DNA of 64,000 bases from Corynebacterium tuberculostearicum (GTDB lineage Bacteria > Actinomycetota > Actinomycetes > Mycobacteriales > Mycobacteriaceae). The notes under the pieces were generated by a model. That model searched no databases and was not told the origin of the DNA. It was given only the letters and a program-made list of their open reading frames with translations. Where the stretch lies: NCBI RefSeq assembly GCF_030503735.1, contig NZ_CP073096.1, forward strand, positions 1,488,001-1,552,000, given 5' to 3'. The translations under genes were made by a program, and so were the position numbers. Position 1 is the stretch's first letter. Each line of letters starts with the position of its first letter. This document shows, piece by piece, positions 1 through 9,181 of this stretch.

Positions 1-160
1 CTCGGACGCAGAAGCTCGGACGGGCACCGGCCTCGCCGGGCTGCGCGAGCGCGCCGCCGCACTGGGCGGCACGGTAAACTTTGCCGCGGCTCATGACGCT
101 GCCGCCGGCGAACGCGGCGGCCGGCTGCGGGTCGAATTACCGCTGAAGGAGGCGGAATGA
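1..160 (+). CDS. Sensor histidine kinase, C-terminal end (partial)
   Basis: Only the last 52 codons lie in the window, read in the frame starting at base 2 and ending at the TGA at 158-160. They show the G2 glycine box of a HATPase domain (GTGLAGLRER) followed by an ALGGTV stretch, as in NarX/DesK-type kinases. The stop overlaps the ATG of the next gene (ATGA), so kinase and regulator are translationally coupled and form one two-component pair. The sensor domain and the phosphorylated histidine are outside the window, so the signal sensed cannot be told. Confidence 0.85.
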   Translation, partial: SDAEARTGTGLAGLRERAAALGGTVNFAAAHDAAAGERGGRLRVELPLKEAE

Positions 161-792
161 AACTACTACTGGCGGAAGATTCCGCGCTATTGCGCGCGGG
201 GCTCGAGCAGCTACTCAGCGCTCTGGGGCATAGCGTTACGGCGGCCACGGATGCCGAAGAACTACGCGCCGTTGCTGGGCAAGAAGATTTTGACCTTATT
301 ATCAGCGATGTGCGCATGCCACCGACCATGACCGACGACGGCCTGCGCGCCGTGCATGACCTGCGAGCGGCCAACCCCACCCAGCCAGTGGTAGTGCTGA
401 GCCAATACGTAGCGGCAAGCTACCTTGACCGACTCTTGGAGCACGGCGGATTCGGATACCTGCTCAAGGAACGCGTTTCTGATGTGGAAGAATTCGTGCA
501 CACGCTAGACGAGGTCGCGCACGGCGGCACCGTGGTGGACCCCGAGGTGGTCACTGCGCTGCTCTCTGCAAAGCGCAGTGGCCTGACCCAGCTCACCGCC
601 CGCGAGCGAGAGGTACTGGGACTTATGGCCCAAGGATTGAGCAATAAAGAAATTGAAGACACGCTCGTGCTCACCGCCGGAGCGGTAAGCAAACATGTCT
701 CCAATGTGTTTTTAAAGCTCGGGTTTCTGCCCGAGGACTCCAACCGGCGGGTAAAGGCCGTATTGGCGTGGCTGCGCCACACCGAGCGCTAG
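157..792 (+). CDS. NarL/LuxR-family two-component response regulator
   Basis: A 211-residue protein with an N-terminal receiver domain (acidic pocket E7-D8, phosphoacceptor D51 in SDVRMP, conserved lysine in YLLKERV) and a C-terminal LuxR-type helix-turn-helix (LTAREREVLGLMAQGLSNKEI). The length is usual for the family. It starts inside the stop of the upstream kinase, so the kinase is its likely partner. The output should be DNA binding after phosphorylation; the target genes cannot be inferred from this window. The next gene is convergent, 22 bp away, with no obvious terminator between them. Confidence 0.93.
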   Translation: MKLLLAEDSALLRAGLEQLLSALGHSVTAATDAEELRAVAGQEDFDLIISDVRMPPTMTDDGLRAVHDLRAANPTQPVVVLSQYVAASYLDRLLEHGGFGYLLKERVSDVEEFVHTLDEVAHGGTVVDPEVVTALLSAKRSGLTQLTAREREVLGLMAQGLSNKEIEDTLVLTAGAVSKHVSNVFLKLGFLPEDSNRRVKAVLAWLRHTER

Positions 793-814
793 CCACACCC
801 GGGCACGATGCTAG

Positions 815-2269
815 TTACTTCTTCGAGCTGAGCCCACCGAAAATATCGCTGGAACTCAGGGAGCTGCTGCCTTCTGGATCCTTGGGCGCCTCTGGGGCGT
901 CCGGCTCGGTGGAGTCGGCGGGGTCGGTGGCGTCGTCGGCAGGCGTAGCGCCGCGGTCCTTCTTCTTGAGCGAAACCTTGTCCACCAGCGTGTTATCGGC
1001 TTCGTTGAAGGTGGTGAAGGTGAGCTTGTCATCGGAGACATCCACGCGCATATAGTCCTCGGTGTAGTCCTGGCGCCACATTGCGGTGGACTCGTGAGCA
1101 AGCTTTGGATCGATGGTCTCCATTCGCGCGCCCTTGTGCTTTTTATTATTGACATCGGTGAAGTCGTAATACTTGCCGCCACCCGCGGTGGTGGTGGTCA
1201 GGTACAGCGCCTCGCCATCCTTGGGCTCGAGGACGTCGCCGCGCTGCGGCTTCTTTTCCGGCAGGACCGGCTTATTGTTCTTCATCAGGTGGCTGCGGGT
1301 GTAGATGTGGTCGTGGCCGGAAAGCACGGCATCGACATTGAGCTCAGAAAGCACCGGGGTGAGCTTCTCGCGCAGGTTGGCGACGTCCCTATCAGAATAA
1401 TGCGTGCCCTGGGAGTACGGGCCGTGGTGCATGCCGACGACGATCCAGTCATTATCCGCGCCGCGGGATTCGATAGCCTCGCGCAGGAACTGCTCGTGAC
1501 GGGCGATATCGGCGTCGGAAGAAGCATTGGAATCCAAGCCGATGAAGAGCACGTTATTGCGCTCGAAGTAGTGGTCGCGGATATCGTCCGCCTGGTGCGG
1601 GTTGGAGAAGTGCTCATCATGATGCTTCATGGTGAGGTTATAGGTCTCGTGGTTGCCCGGGACCGTATTGGTAGGGATGTGGCGAATCTCCGGAGCGGAG
1701 AAGTATGCATCGTACTGCGGTACCTGCGCGCCCCACCCCTCAACTTGGTCACCCAGGGACCAGATCATGCTGGCATTCGGCACATGGGAAGCCGCGTGGC
1801 CGATGGTCTTGCGCCACTGTTCGGCTTGGTCATCCACCTTGAGATCTACGCCGATCTGCGGGTCTGCGACGGTAAGGAAGGACCAGTCATCGCCATTGGA
1901 GCCAGTGTTAAAAGTCTCTGGCTCGGACCAGCCGCCTTCTTCGGAGCCTACGCGGTAGGAGTACTCGGTATCCGGCTGCAGGTCGGTAGCGGTGGCGAAC
2001 TGGGACTTGTACAGCAGGGCGCCGTAATCGCGCTCGTCGGCGCGGAAGGTCTTGGTGCCTTCTGGGCCGGTGACCTCGAGGACCTCGTCTGCCTTGGACT
2101 TCGTGCGCCAAGTGACCATGACCTGGGATTCATCCGCGCCCGGCTGCAGAATGGTGCGGTAGATAGGAGAATCAGCGGCCAGCGCTGGGGTGGCGGGCAC
2201 GAGGGCGGTGGCGCCACCCACGGCGAGGGCGGTAACGAAGGAGGCGACGAAGCGCGATGAACGGAGCAT
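815..2269 (-). CDS. Secreted purple-acid-phosphatase-like metallophosphoesterase
   Basis: A 484-residue protein with a Sec signal peptide ending near ATPALAA. It has an N-terminal fibronectin-like purple acid phosphatase domain (about residues 35-125) and a calcineurin-type phosphoesterase core. The metal-binding motifs appear in order: DPQIG, GDQ, GNHE, MHHG and GHDH. The C-terminal tail of about 60 residues is rich in Asp, Pro, Glu and Ser and ends in lysines. It should hydrolyse phosphate esters outside the membrane. The tail has no sortase motif, so the protein is probably free or loosely wall-associated. It sits alone, with about 120 bp to the next gene upstream. Substrate specificity cannot be read from the sequence. 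Confidence 0.88.
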   Translation of the reverse strand: MLRSSRFVASFVTALAVGGATALVPATPALAADSPIYRTILQPGADESQVMVTWRTKSKADEVLEVTGPEGTKTFRADERDYGALLYKSQFATATDLQPDTEYSYRVGSEEGGWSEPETFNTGSNGDDWSFLTVADPQIGVDLKVDDQAEQWRKTIGHAASHVPNASMIWSLGDQVEGWGAQVPQYDAYFSAPEIRHIPTNTVPGNHETYNLTMKHHDEHFSNPHQADDIRDHYFERNNVLFIGLDSNASSDADIARHEQFLREAIESRGADNDWIVVGMHHGPYSQGTHYSDRDVANLREKLTPVLSELNVDAVLSGHDHIYTRSHLMKNNKPVLPEKKPQRGDVLEPKDGEALYLTTTTAGGGKYYDFTDVNNKKHKGARMETIDPKLAHESTAMWRQDYTEDYMRVDVSDDKLTFTTFNEADNTLVDKVSLKKKDRGATPADDATDPADSTEPDAPEAPKDPEGSSSLSSSDIFGGLSSKK

Positions 2270-2390
2270 ACAGTTTTCACCTTTTGAGTCTTAGAAGAAG
2301 CGGTACGGCTCCCTAGAACACCATAAGAATGTGAACACCGTACTACGGGCGTGCAAAAAGCGCTTGAACCCTTCCTGTGAGAGGCGGGGT

Positions 2391-2819
2391 TTAGAGGCTC
2401 TTATCGGAATTGATAACGGCCGCGCGCCAGAGGGTGTATTCCTCCGGGTTGTCTTCGCGGTAGTTCTTGACGGCGCGAATGCCCTGTTCCACGGACTCGA
2501 TGACGGCATCGATGGTGGTATCTTCGCCCTCGGCATCGACGAAAATGACCGGGCCGCAGATGGAGCGGATGGGGTCCTGCAGGAAGGCGGCGTTGCCGGT
2601 GGCGGCCGCGTTGCGTGCTAGAGAGGCTACCGGGTTAGGCTCGGCTCCTTCGGCCTTGGCTTCAGGGTTGTAGAGCGCCGCATAGGTGGTGCCATCTTCT
2701 TGGAATACAACGGAGACGCGGTCCTCGGTGGTGCCGCCCAAGAACTGGTTGGCATGCTCCAGCTCGAACTCCAGCTTGCGGCGGGTGAGATCAGGGTTGA
2801 CAAGAAAACCGACGGTCAT
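2391..2819 (-). CDS. Conserved hypothetical protein, 142 aa
   Basis: A soluble acidic protein starting MTVGFLVNPDL, with no signal peptide, membrane segment or motif I recognise. It has a good Shine-Dalgarno (GAAGGAG, rc of 2829-2835) upstream of the ATG. It lies downstream of tsaD on the same strand with a 90 bp gap, so it may share the transcript or have its own promoter. No function is proposed. Confidence 0.75.
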   Translation of the reverse strand: MTVGFLVNPDLTRRKLEFELEHANQFLGGTTEDRVSVVFQEDGTTYAALYNPEAKAEGAEPNPVASLARNAAATGNAAFLQDPIRSICGPVIFVDAEGEDTTIDAVIESVEQGIRAVKNYREDNPEEYTLWRAAVINSDKSL

Positions 2820-2909
2820 GAGAGAAAGCTCCTTCAGAAAGCCAAGAGGGCATGAACGCCTTTAGAGTACCGGCCCCGCGCCCCGCCTGCAGCGCGAGCG
2901 AGAAGAACT

Positions 2910-3953
2910 TTAGGTTAACTGCGGCTCTTCCACGTCCATCTGGGTATCGGTGCCTACGTCGAGACCAGAAGGCTGGGCACCTTCATGGATGAGTTGCGCG
3001 CCGATGGCCGCGATCATCACCCCGTTATCGGTGCACAGCGAAAAGCGCGGCACTCGCAGCTCTACCCCAGCGGCGGCGCAGCGCTCGGCGGCCAGCTCGC
3101 GCAGGCGGGAATTAGCGGCCACCCCGCCTCCCAGCAGCAACACGCGGGCACCGGTATCCTCGCAGGCACGCACGGCCTTAGCGGTCAGGACATCGGCCAC
3201 GGCTTCTTGGAAGCTGGCACAGACATTTTCCACGCTGATGGTCTCCCCCGCTTTTTCGGCACGCTCCACGTAGCGGGCCACGGAGGTCTTAAGCCCGGAG
3301 AAGGAGAAGTCATGGCGGTGCGGGCCGCGCAAATCCTCGGCGCGGGACATGCCGCGCGGAAAATCGATGGTGGCTTCGCCGCGGGCGGCGAGCTTATCAA
3401 TCACCGGGCCACCGGGGTAGCCCAAACCAAGGAGACGGGAGACCTTGTCGTAGGCTTCACCGGCGGCGTCGTCAAGCGTAGAGCCCAGCTCGCGCATGGG
3501 CTTGCCGACGGCCTCTACCTCCAACAACTGCGTATGCCCACCCGAGACCAGAAGGGCCACCGAGTGCGGCAGCTCTTCGCCTTCCAAGTTGGCCACGGCA
3601 ACGTGGCCGCCAAGGTGGTTAACGCCGTAGAAAGGCACGCCCCAGGCCGCAGCATAGGCCTTGGCAGCCGAGGCGCCTACCAGCAGTGCTCCAGCTAGGC
3701 CGGGCCCTACGGTAGCGGCGATGGCATCCGGCTTAGCTATGCCCGCCTCATCTAGCGCAGCCTGCATCACCTGCGGCATGGCCTCAAGGTGGGCGCGGGA
3801 GGCGATTTCCGGGACTACGCCGCCGAAACGCGCGTGCTGCTCCATGGAGGAAGCGACAGCATTGGCGATGATTTCCATGTGGCCGTCCTCGCGAAGCTCG
3901 ACGATGCCCACGCCGGTTTCATCGCAGGAGGACTCGATGCCCATGATCTTCAT
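2910..3953 (-). CDS. tsaD: tRNA N6-threonylcarbamoyladenosine transferase TsaD
   Basis: A 347-residue Kae1/TsaD-family protein. It opens with [11 protein letters not shown] and carries the metal-binding NHLGGH motif, the SGGHTQL nucleotide-binding strand and [11 protein letters not shown] near the end. With TsaB and TsaE it transfers the threonylcarbamoyl group from threonylcarbamoyl-AMP to A37 of ANN-decoding tRNAs in the cytoplasm. It is the last of a tight minus-strand group, hypothetical-tsaB-rimI-tsaD, with only 9 bp after rimI. Length and motifs are complete. Confidence 0.97.
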   Translation of the reverse strand: MKIMGIESSCDETGVGIVELREDGHMEIIANAVASSMEQHARFGGVVPEIASRAHLEAMPQVMQAALDEAGIAKPDAIAATVGPGLAGALLVGASAAKAYAAAWGVPFYGVNHLGGHVAVANLEGEELPHSVALLVSGGHTQLLEVEAVGKPMRELGSTLDDAAGEAYDKVSRLLGLGYPGGPVIDKLAARGEATIDFPRGMSRAEDLRGPHRHDFSFSGLKTSVARYVERAEKAGETISVENVCASFQEAVADVLTAKAVRACEDTGARVLLLGGGVAANSRLRELAAERCAAAGVELRVPRFSLCTDNGVMIAAIGAQLIHEGAQPSGLDVGTDTQMDVEEPQLT

Positions 3954-3962
3954 GACTGCTCC

Positions 3963-4451
3963 TTAATCTTCAGGGCGCTCGGACTGGCGCGGGCGCACCA
4001 TCACGTGCGCATCCGCCCCGGAAGGTTGGTAATAGTTCTTGCGGATCCCCTGCTTGGCAAAGCCAAAGCGCTCATACAGGCCAATGGCTGGATCATTGCC
4101 CACGCGAACTTCGAGGAAGACCGGGGCATCCTTAAGATCTGCGATATGGCAGATATTATCCATCATCATCCGAGCAATGCCGCGGCGCTGCGCAGCGGGG
4201 TCGACGCCGATGGTGTGGATTTCAAATTCCGGGTCCGCGGCCGGGCCCATCATGCCGATGCCCGCATAGCCTAGCAGCGCCACGGGTTCCGGTTCCTCGA
4301 TCGCGCCTTCCACCCCGAAATAGAAGTTGAAAGGCTGGGCCATTTCCTGGTGGAAAACTCTGCTGGACCAGGGGGCTTCTCCGGGGAAAAGGATCTTTTC
4401 CAGCTCGGCGCACCGGGGTGCATCGGCCGGGGTTAGCTCGCGCAACTTCAC
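3963..4451 (-). CDS. rimI: Ribosomal-protein-alanine N-acetyltransferase RimI
   Basis: A 162-residue GNAT-fold acetyltransferase with the acetyl-CoA loop region QRRGIARMMM and the downstream VGNDPAIGLYERFGF segment typical of RimI. It overlaps the end of tsaB by 4 bp (ATGA-type) and precedes tsaD by 9 bp. The tsaB-rimI-tsaD order is the usual actinobacterial arrangement, which supports RimI over a generic GNAT. The family acetylates protein N-termini, classically ribosomal protein S18; specificity here is inferred. Confidence 0.9.
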   Translation of the reverse strand: MKLRELTPADAPRCAELEKILFPGEAPWSSRVFHQEMAQPFNFYFGVEGAIEEPEPVALLGYAGIGMMGPAADPEFEIHTIGVDPAAQRRGIARMMMDNICHIADLKDAPVFLEVRVGNDPAIGLYERFGFAKQGIRKNYYQPSGADAHVMVRPRQSERPED

Positions 4452-5155
4452 AGTTCGACCTTGGGGATGGCGGCAGACAGCCGTTGCTTCTTCGGCGGGA
4501 CCGCGTCCGGACGGCGCAGGTACAGCGGAGCGACGGGGGCCGGTTCTGCATTGAGGTCAGCTACAGCAACTAGGGCTGCTGCGGTGGGATGGGCGGCACG
4601 GTGCGGCAGCATGGTCAGCTTCTCTGGTAGCTGTGTGGCCAGACGCTCGGGGATGATGACCTCAGCGGTGGAGGTGAGTTCCACCTCAATTTCTGCCGGT
4701 TTATTTACCTCGGGGCCACAAATGCGCTGCACACCGGAGTCGGTGGCGCGGTAGGTCGCCCAATAGATCTCTTTGCGGCGTGCATCGGTAGCCACGAAGG
4801 CGGTGGCCTCACTGCCCGCGTCTGCAGGGTTGGCGTGGAGGCCGGCAGCATGAGCGATTGCATCGTGGGTACATACGCCGTGGAGGGGAATGGAGAGGGC
4901 GTCGGCAAGCGCGGAGGCAGTCGCCATACCCACGCGCAGGCCGGTAAACGGGCCTGGACCTATGCCGGTGACTACCGCATCGAGATCGGAATACTCCATT
5001 CCTGCCTCCGCGAGGACATCGGCGATGGTAGGGATAAGCAGCTCATTGTGCGCACGAGTATCTTCGAGCACGCGCTGGGTAGTCTGCCCAACGGCGGTAT
5101 CCACTACCCCGGCCACCAGCGCGGTGGTAGCCGTGTCGATCGCGAGGACGCGCAT
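4448..5155 (-). CDS. tsaB: tRNA t6A biosynthesis protein TsaB
   Basis: TsaB is an inactive paralogue and partner of TsaD that scaffolds the threonylcarbamoyl transferase complex. I place the start at the ATG at 5155, giving 235 residues beginning MRVLAIDTATTALVAG, the standard family start. It overlaps the previous stop as TAATG. A GTG six codons upstream is possible but would reach back into the upstream gene. The conserved GPGPFTGLRVG motif is present. The last bases overlap rimI. Confidence 0.94.
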   Translation of the reverse strand: MRVLAIDTATTALVAGVVDTAVGQTTQRVLEDTRAHNELLIPTIADVLAEAGMEYSDLDAVVTGIGPGPFTGLRVGMATASALADALSIPLHGVCTHDAIAHAAGLHANPADAGSEATAFVATDARRKEIYWATYRATDSGVQRICGPEVNKPAEIEVELTSTAEVIIPERLATQLPEKLTMLPHRAAHPTAAALVAVADLNAEPAPVAPLYLRRPDAVPPKKQRLSAAIPKVEL

Positions 5156-5664
5156 TAGGCGACCATCTTCCACGTGCCATCCTCGCGCTGGAAGCCCAGC
5201 GGCTGGGTGCCCTGAACCATGGGCACGCCGCCATCGAGGCTCTGCCCCTGCTGCTCCATGGCCTTGACCTGCATGTCAATCATCTCGCACACCTCAACCT
5301 TCTCCGGATCCAGCTCTTCGATGAAAGGCTCAGTGCTCTGGGAGATGGCAACCGCGTAGCTCTTGCCTTCAGGGACCTTGCCATCTTCAAAGGTGATGTC
5401 CTTGGTATCGATCTGTGCCTCTTCGACCTTATCTTCCTGCATGCCCGGGCAGATGAAGCCAATGGCGGGGTACTCCTCGCCATAGACATCGGTAGGCATA
5501 ACGGTCATAACCTCCAAGTTATTCGGTGCCTTGGACAGCGTGGAGGTGAGGTTTCCCTCCAAGTGGTCTTCCTCGCGCAGCGTAGAAGAAGCAAGGAGGA
5601 CCATCATGACAACGATAAAGATGGCGATGATGGCGGCGGTGAGGTTGCGAGCGAATTTTGTCAT
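5155..5664 (-). CDS. Membrane-anchored hypothetical protein upstream of tsaB
   Basis: A 169-residue protein with one N-terminal hydrophobic segment (about residues 9-26, AAIIAIFIVVMMVLLASS) and then an acidic extracytoplasmic domain. Two of its cysteines (in ICPG and VCEM) could form a disulfide. It is translationally coupled to tsaB through TAATG. I recognise no enzymatic motif. It is probably a bitopic membrane protein of unknown role that shares the tsaB-rimI-tsaD transcript. Confidence 0.8.
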   Translation of the reverse strand: MTKFARNLTAAIIAIFIVVMMVLLASSTLREEDHLEGNLTSTLSKAPNNLEVMTVMPTDVYGEEYPAIGFICPGMQEDKVEEAQIDTKDITFEDGKVPEGKSYAVAISQSTEPFIEELDPEKVEVCEMIDMQVKAMEQQGQSLDGGVPMVQGTQPLGFQREDGTWKMVA

Positions 5665-5749
5665 GGGGTGAGTAAAGCTCCTTGAAGAATTTAAACTTTC
5701 AGGCGGGCGGCGGTAATTCTGGCAACCGATGCTACCTGGTTAACCGCAA

Positions 5750-5801
5750 CACAAAACCCACAGGGTTATGCCTGCCAGTGTAGGCGGGCGACCCTGCGGG
5801 T
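5750..5801 (-). terminator. Rho-independent terminator after the AspT/SucE-like gene
   Basis: On the minus strand a two-part stem (ACCCGCAGGGT with ACCCTGTGGGT, and inside it GCCCGCC with GGCAGGC) is followed by TTTTGTGTT. It lies 26 bp past the stop of the exporter gene and separates it from the tsaB group. Confidence 0.8.
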
Positions 5802-5826
5802 GAGTAATTAACGCGGAGTATTGGCG

Positions 5827-7416
5827 CTATAGCAACAGCAGGAGCAATACCTGCGAGGCAATAATCTTGCCGATAATCGTGGTGGGATACACCGTAGCCC
5901 AGCCACGACCGGCCAGCTCAGTGCCGGTTTGGTCACGAATATAGGCAAAGACTGCCGGGTTGGTGGTCATACCAGCTGCACAGCCCATGGCTTCGTCCCA
6001 CTTCAGCTTCAGCACCAGCATGCCAATAACGCCGATGAGAATGGCGGAGGTCAAGGTAATAACGAGACCCACGCCCATGATGGTCAGCGAGGACGGATCC
6101 GTTAGGGCATCGCGGAAGGAAGCCCCGGCCGAGGTGCCCACGCCGGCGAGAAACAGGGTAAGGCCCATATTGGACAAGGTCTCACGCGTCTGGAATGGCA
6201 TCTGCCAGTTCAGCCGGCCGGTGCGGTTGAGGTAGCCCAATAGCAGGCCGACAACCACGGGGCCGCCACCGAAGCCCAGCTGCAGGGTGGAACCGCCTGG
6301 CATCGGAATCGGAATGAGGCCAAGCAACATGCCCAGCGTCAGGCCGATAGCCATGGACAGCAGGTCCGCGTTACCCAAAGCAGCTTCAGAGTCACCGAGG
6401 TACTTGCGCACATAAGACAAGCGGCTCGGGCTGGTTACTACGCGAACACGATCCGAATAGTTAAGCACCGTATCTGGATGCGGAACGAGGTCCTTATCGC
6501 CCTTACGAATACGAGCGATGATAAAGCCGTGGTCTAGGCCCTTGATCTCGCGGACCGATTTGCCCGCAATGTCCGGGTTAGACACGGTAACGCGGGCGTA
6601 CTTTAGACCGGCTTCCTCGGTCAGCTCCACCGGGTATTCTTCACCCAAAATCTCAATGGCCTTATCGACGGCCTCTTCGGAGCCATTGAGGAGGTATGCT
6701 TCGCCCTCGCATAGCGGCATTTCTGGGACGGCGAGGCGGTGGCGATCTTCGTCAGAAATGATACGAGTAGCAACGACAGTCTGGCCGGTAACGCGGTAGA
6801 TATGACCCGCGGTGTCATTAAAGTTCTTGGTCAAGCGCACGCCCTTGGCCACGAGCTCAGCGGGAATCATGCCCTCTGCGCGGGCGTCTTCTTCATGGTT
6901 GACCTTGAGCACCTTAGCGCCGATGGCGGCGACGAGAATCGCGCCGATAACCGCACCCGGGTAGGCCAAGGAGTATCCGACAACCGGGGTGGAATCGCCC
7001 ACCATTTCTACCACGGCGGCCATACCTGGCGTGGAGGAGAGCGAACCGGCAAACATGCCGGTGGCTTCTGGCGCGCTCAGGCCAAAGGCACGGATGAGGC
7101 CATAGCCTACCGCGACCAAGATAACCAGCATGCCCAACATAAATACGGTGAGCTTCCAGCCGCGGGTCTTGAACTCGCGGACGAAGGAGGGCCCGAAGCT
7201 TAGGCCAATGGCATAAACGAAAATCGCTAAACCAAATTGATAGACCAAAGGCGGGATTTGGATATCAGGATTAGCGGTAGATAGACCCAAAGCTACGAAC
7301 ATCGCAGCCGCGGCACCGAGGGAGATGCCGAAGATCTTGATCTTGCCAATCGCTAGACCCACCGCCATGATGACGAAGAGAGATAGCAAAGGACTAGAGG
7401 CGAGAAAATTCAACAC
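5827..7416 (-). CDS. AspT/YidE/YbjL-family membrane exchanger, SucE-like
   Basis: A 529-residue integral membrane protein with two blocks of hydrophobic helices (about residues 1-185 and 370-529) flanking two consecutive cytosolic TrkA-C/RCK-C domains (about 200-365). This is the layout of the aspartate:alanine exchanger family. The closest functional precedent I know is the C. glutamicum succinate exporter SucE, of the same architecture and length. The likely role is export or exchange of a dicarboxylate or amino acid across the cytoplasmic membrane. The substrate is inferred from family only. It is monocistronic, with its own terminator downstream. Confidence 0.85.
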   Translation of the reverse strand: MLNFLASSPLLSLFVIMAVGLAIGKIKIFGISLGAAAAMFVALGLSTANPDIQIPPLVYQFGLAIFVYAIGLSFGPSFVREFKTRGWKLTVFMLGMLVILVAVGYGLIRAFGLSAPEATGMFAGSLSSTPGMAAVVEMVGDSTPVVGYSLAYPGAVIGAILVAAIGAKVLKVNHEEDARAEGMIPAELVAKGVRLTKNFNDTAGHIYRVTGQTVVATRIISDEDRHRLAVPEMPLCEGEAYLLNGSEEAVDKAIEILGEEYPVELTEEAGLKYARVTVSNPDIAGKSVREIKGLDHGFIIARIRKGDKDLVPHPDTVLNYSDRVRVVTSPSRLSYVRKYLGDSEAALGNADLLSMAIGLTLGMLLGLIPIPMPGGSTLQLGFGGGPVVVGLLLGYLNRTGRLNWQMPFQTRETLSNMGLTLFLAGVGTSAGASFRDALTDPSSLTIMGVGLVITLTSAILIGVIGMLVLKLKWDEAMGCAAGMTTNPAVFAYIRDQTGTELAGRGWATVYPTTIIGKIIASQVLLLLLL

Positions 7417-7505
7417 CCCAATAGAATTACGTACTGGTTATACCCGCGGCAAGTTCTCCGTCTAGGATATTCATCACTTATCCACACTTTAGGCGGACAT
7501 GTGTG

Positions 7506-8006
7506 CTATAGGCCGCCCCGCCACGACCACGTAAAGCGGCGAACATCCTGGTCTGCATCCGCGTATTCCGCCGGCTCGCGGTCGATGCTGATAAACAGAT
7601 AGCGCTCCGCAATCTGCTCTACTAGTCCCCCGCCCCATTCGGCAATAACCACGGCGTCTTCTAGCTCCGTGTCCAAGTCCAAGGCATCGAGCTCCCCTAG
7701 CGGATCCCCGGAATTAGCACCGCCTTCATCGAGCAGGCGGTAAGCATCAACATGAACGAGGTCCGGACCACCTACGGTTGAGCGGTGCACGCGGGCAATG
7801 ACGAAAGTCGGCGAGGTTACCCGCCCCTTGACCTGCATGCCCTTGGCGACGCCCTGCGTCAGCGTCGTTTTTCCAGCCCCCAACGGCCCGTCCAGGATCA
7901 CCACATCGCCAGCTTCAAGGGCCGCACCCAGCTCTGCGCCGAAGGCATAGGTTTCTTCCACCGTGGATAGGTCACGGCTGCCGGATTCCGGAAAGCTACT
8001 GCGCAT
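7506..8006 (-). CDS. tsaE: tRNA t6A biosynthesis ATPase TsaE
   Basis: A 166-residue P-loop protein with Walker A GPLGAGKTTLTQG, the SPTFVI segment and VHVDAYRL, all hallmarks of TsaE/YjeE. It is the ATPase that regenerates the TsaB-TsaD complex during t6A synthesis. The start overlaps the end of alr by 11 bp, so it is read as the second gene of an alr-tsaE operon. This is the common actinobacterial order. Confidence 0.95.
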   Translation of the reverse strand: MRSSFPESGSRDLSTVEETYAFGAELGAALEAGDVVILDGPLGAGKTTLTQGVAKGMQVKGRVTSPTFVIARVHRSTVGGPDLVHVDAYRLLDEGGANSGDPLGELDALDLDTELEDAVVIAEWGGGLVEQIAERYLFISIDREPAEYADADQDVRRFTWSWRGGL

Positions 8007-9102
8007 CTTCTTCTCCTATGTATTCGCGTTCGGTGCGGCCATCGGGCAAGCAGACCACCTCGTAGTTGATGGTTCCTGCCGCCGCGGCGAGATCCGTAGC
8101 CGATACTCCCCCGTTGCCGAAAATCACGGCATCTTGACCCGTGTCCACGCCATGGGGGTTGTCGCCCAAGTCCACCACAATCTGATCCATACAGATTCGG
8201 CCTACCTGTGGATACAGGTGCCCGCCAATGCCCACGTGCAGATCGCCTTGATAACCACGCGGCAGGCCATCTGCGTAGCCGCAATCCACGGTGGCTAAAA
8301 ATCCCGGCTTATCCGCCTTCCAGGTCAGTCCATAGCAGGTACCTTCCCCTGGTTGAATGGGCTTTACGTTAAAGATCTGCCCGGACCAGGTCATGGCTGG
8401 GCGCAGACCATGCTCGCGGCCGTCAATAGGCTCCAAACCATAGCAGGCGGCGCCTACACGTACCTGCTCAAAATAGGAGGAAGGACGCGTCAGCACAGCT
8501 GGTGAATTGGCCAGGTGATTGACTGGGCACTCCAGCCCAATCTCGCGCGCGAGACGCAGGGCCGTGCGGAACACCTCTTCCTGGGCGTCATTGTGCGGAT
8601 TATCCGGCTCATCGGCACACGCAAAGTGGGACATGAGGCCGAGCACCTTGATGTGTGGGGCGTCGCGCAGCACCTTAAAGGTCTCTACCCAATCGTCCTC
8701 ATCCACGCCGGCGCGATGCATACCGGTTTCCACCTTGACGTAAATCTCCGCGGGAATTTCGGACTTGACCAATTGATGCGCCTGCTCGAGTGAGTTGACC
8801 GCCACCTCAATGCCGCAGGCAAGCGCTTCTTCGAGGATTTCTTCCGTCTGCCAGATCCACGCCACGATGGGTGAATCCACGCCCGCGCGGCGCAGCTCCA
8901 CGGCCTCCCGCAAGGTGGCCACGCCAAAGCAATCCGCGCCCGCGCGCGCCATCACCGGTACAACCTTAGCCGCGCCGTGGCCATAGGCATCGGCCTTAAC
9001 CACGCACATGAGCTTGACCTCAGGCCCTACCTTTTCCTTGATGAGGCGGACGTTGTGCGCGATGGCGGAGAGATCAATGGTGGTTTTCAGCATGTCCACC
9101 AT
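7996..9102 (-). CDS. alr: Alanine racemase
   Basis: A PLP-dependent fold-type III racemase that interconverts L- and D-alanine for peptidoglycan. The PLP lysine lies in VVKADAYGHG. The conserved substrate-side tyrosine region GEGTCYGLTW and the C-terminal QVGRICMDQIVVD strand are present. I prefer the ATG at 9102 (MVDMLKTTIDLS, 368 residues); ATG 9093 is also possible. The open frame extends to 9150, but those extra residues are not family-like. It is coupled to tsaE downstream. The ABC-F gene ends 79 bp upstream on the same strand. Confidence 0.95.
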   Translation of the reverse strand: MVDMLKTTIDLSAIAHNVRLIKEKVGPEVKLMCVVKADAYGHGAAKVVPVMARAGADCFGVATLREAVELRRAGVDSPIVAWIWQTEEILEEALACGIEVAVNSLEQAHQLVKSEIPAEIYVKVETGMHRAGVDEDDWVETFKVLRDAPHIKVLGLMSHFACADEPDNPHNDAQEEVFRTALRLAREIGLECPVNHLANSPAVLTRPSSYFEQVRVGAACYGLEPIDGREHGLRPAMTWSGQIFNVKPIQPGEGTCYGLTWKADKPGFLATVDCGYADGLPRGYQGDLHVGIGGHLYPQVGRICMDQIVVDLGDNPHGVDTGQDAVIFGNGGVSATDLAAAAGTINYEVVCLPDGRTEREYIGEEDAQ

Positions 9103-9181
9103 TGTGCCACTGCTCACCCTTTTGCTGAATTCGGGCGGGTAGGGGCGCATTCACCCGCGATAGCTCGACCTAGGAGTCAGC

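Noticed and set aside
1094..2260. Long open frame (388 codons) antisense to the phosphatase gene
   Set aside because: The minus-strand phosphatase has a signal peptide and all metal motifs; the plus-strand frame is a shadow with Val/Gly/Leu bias and no recognisable domain.
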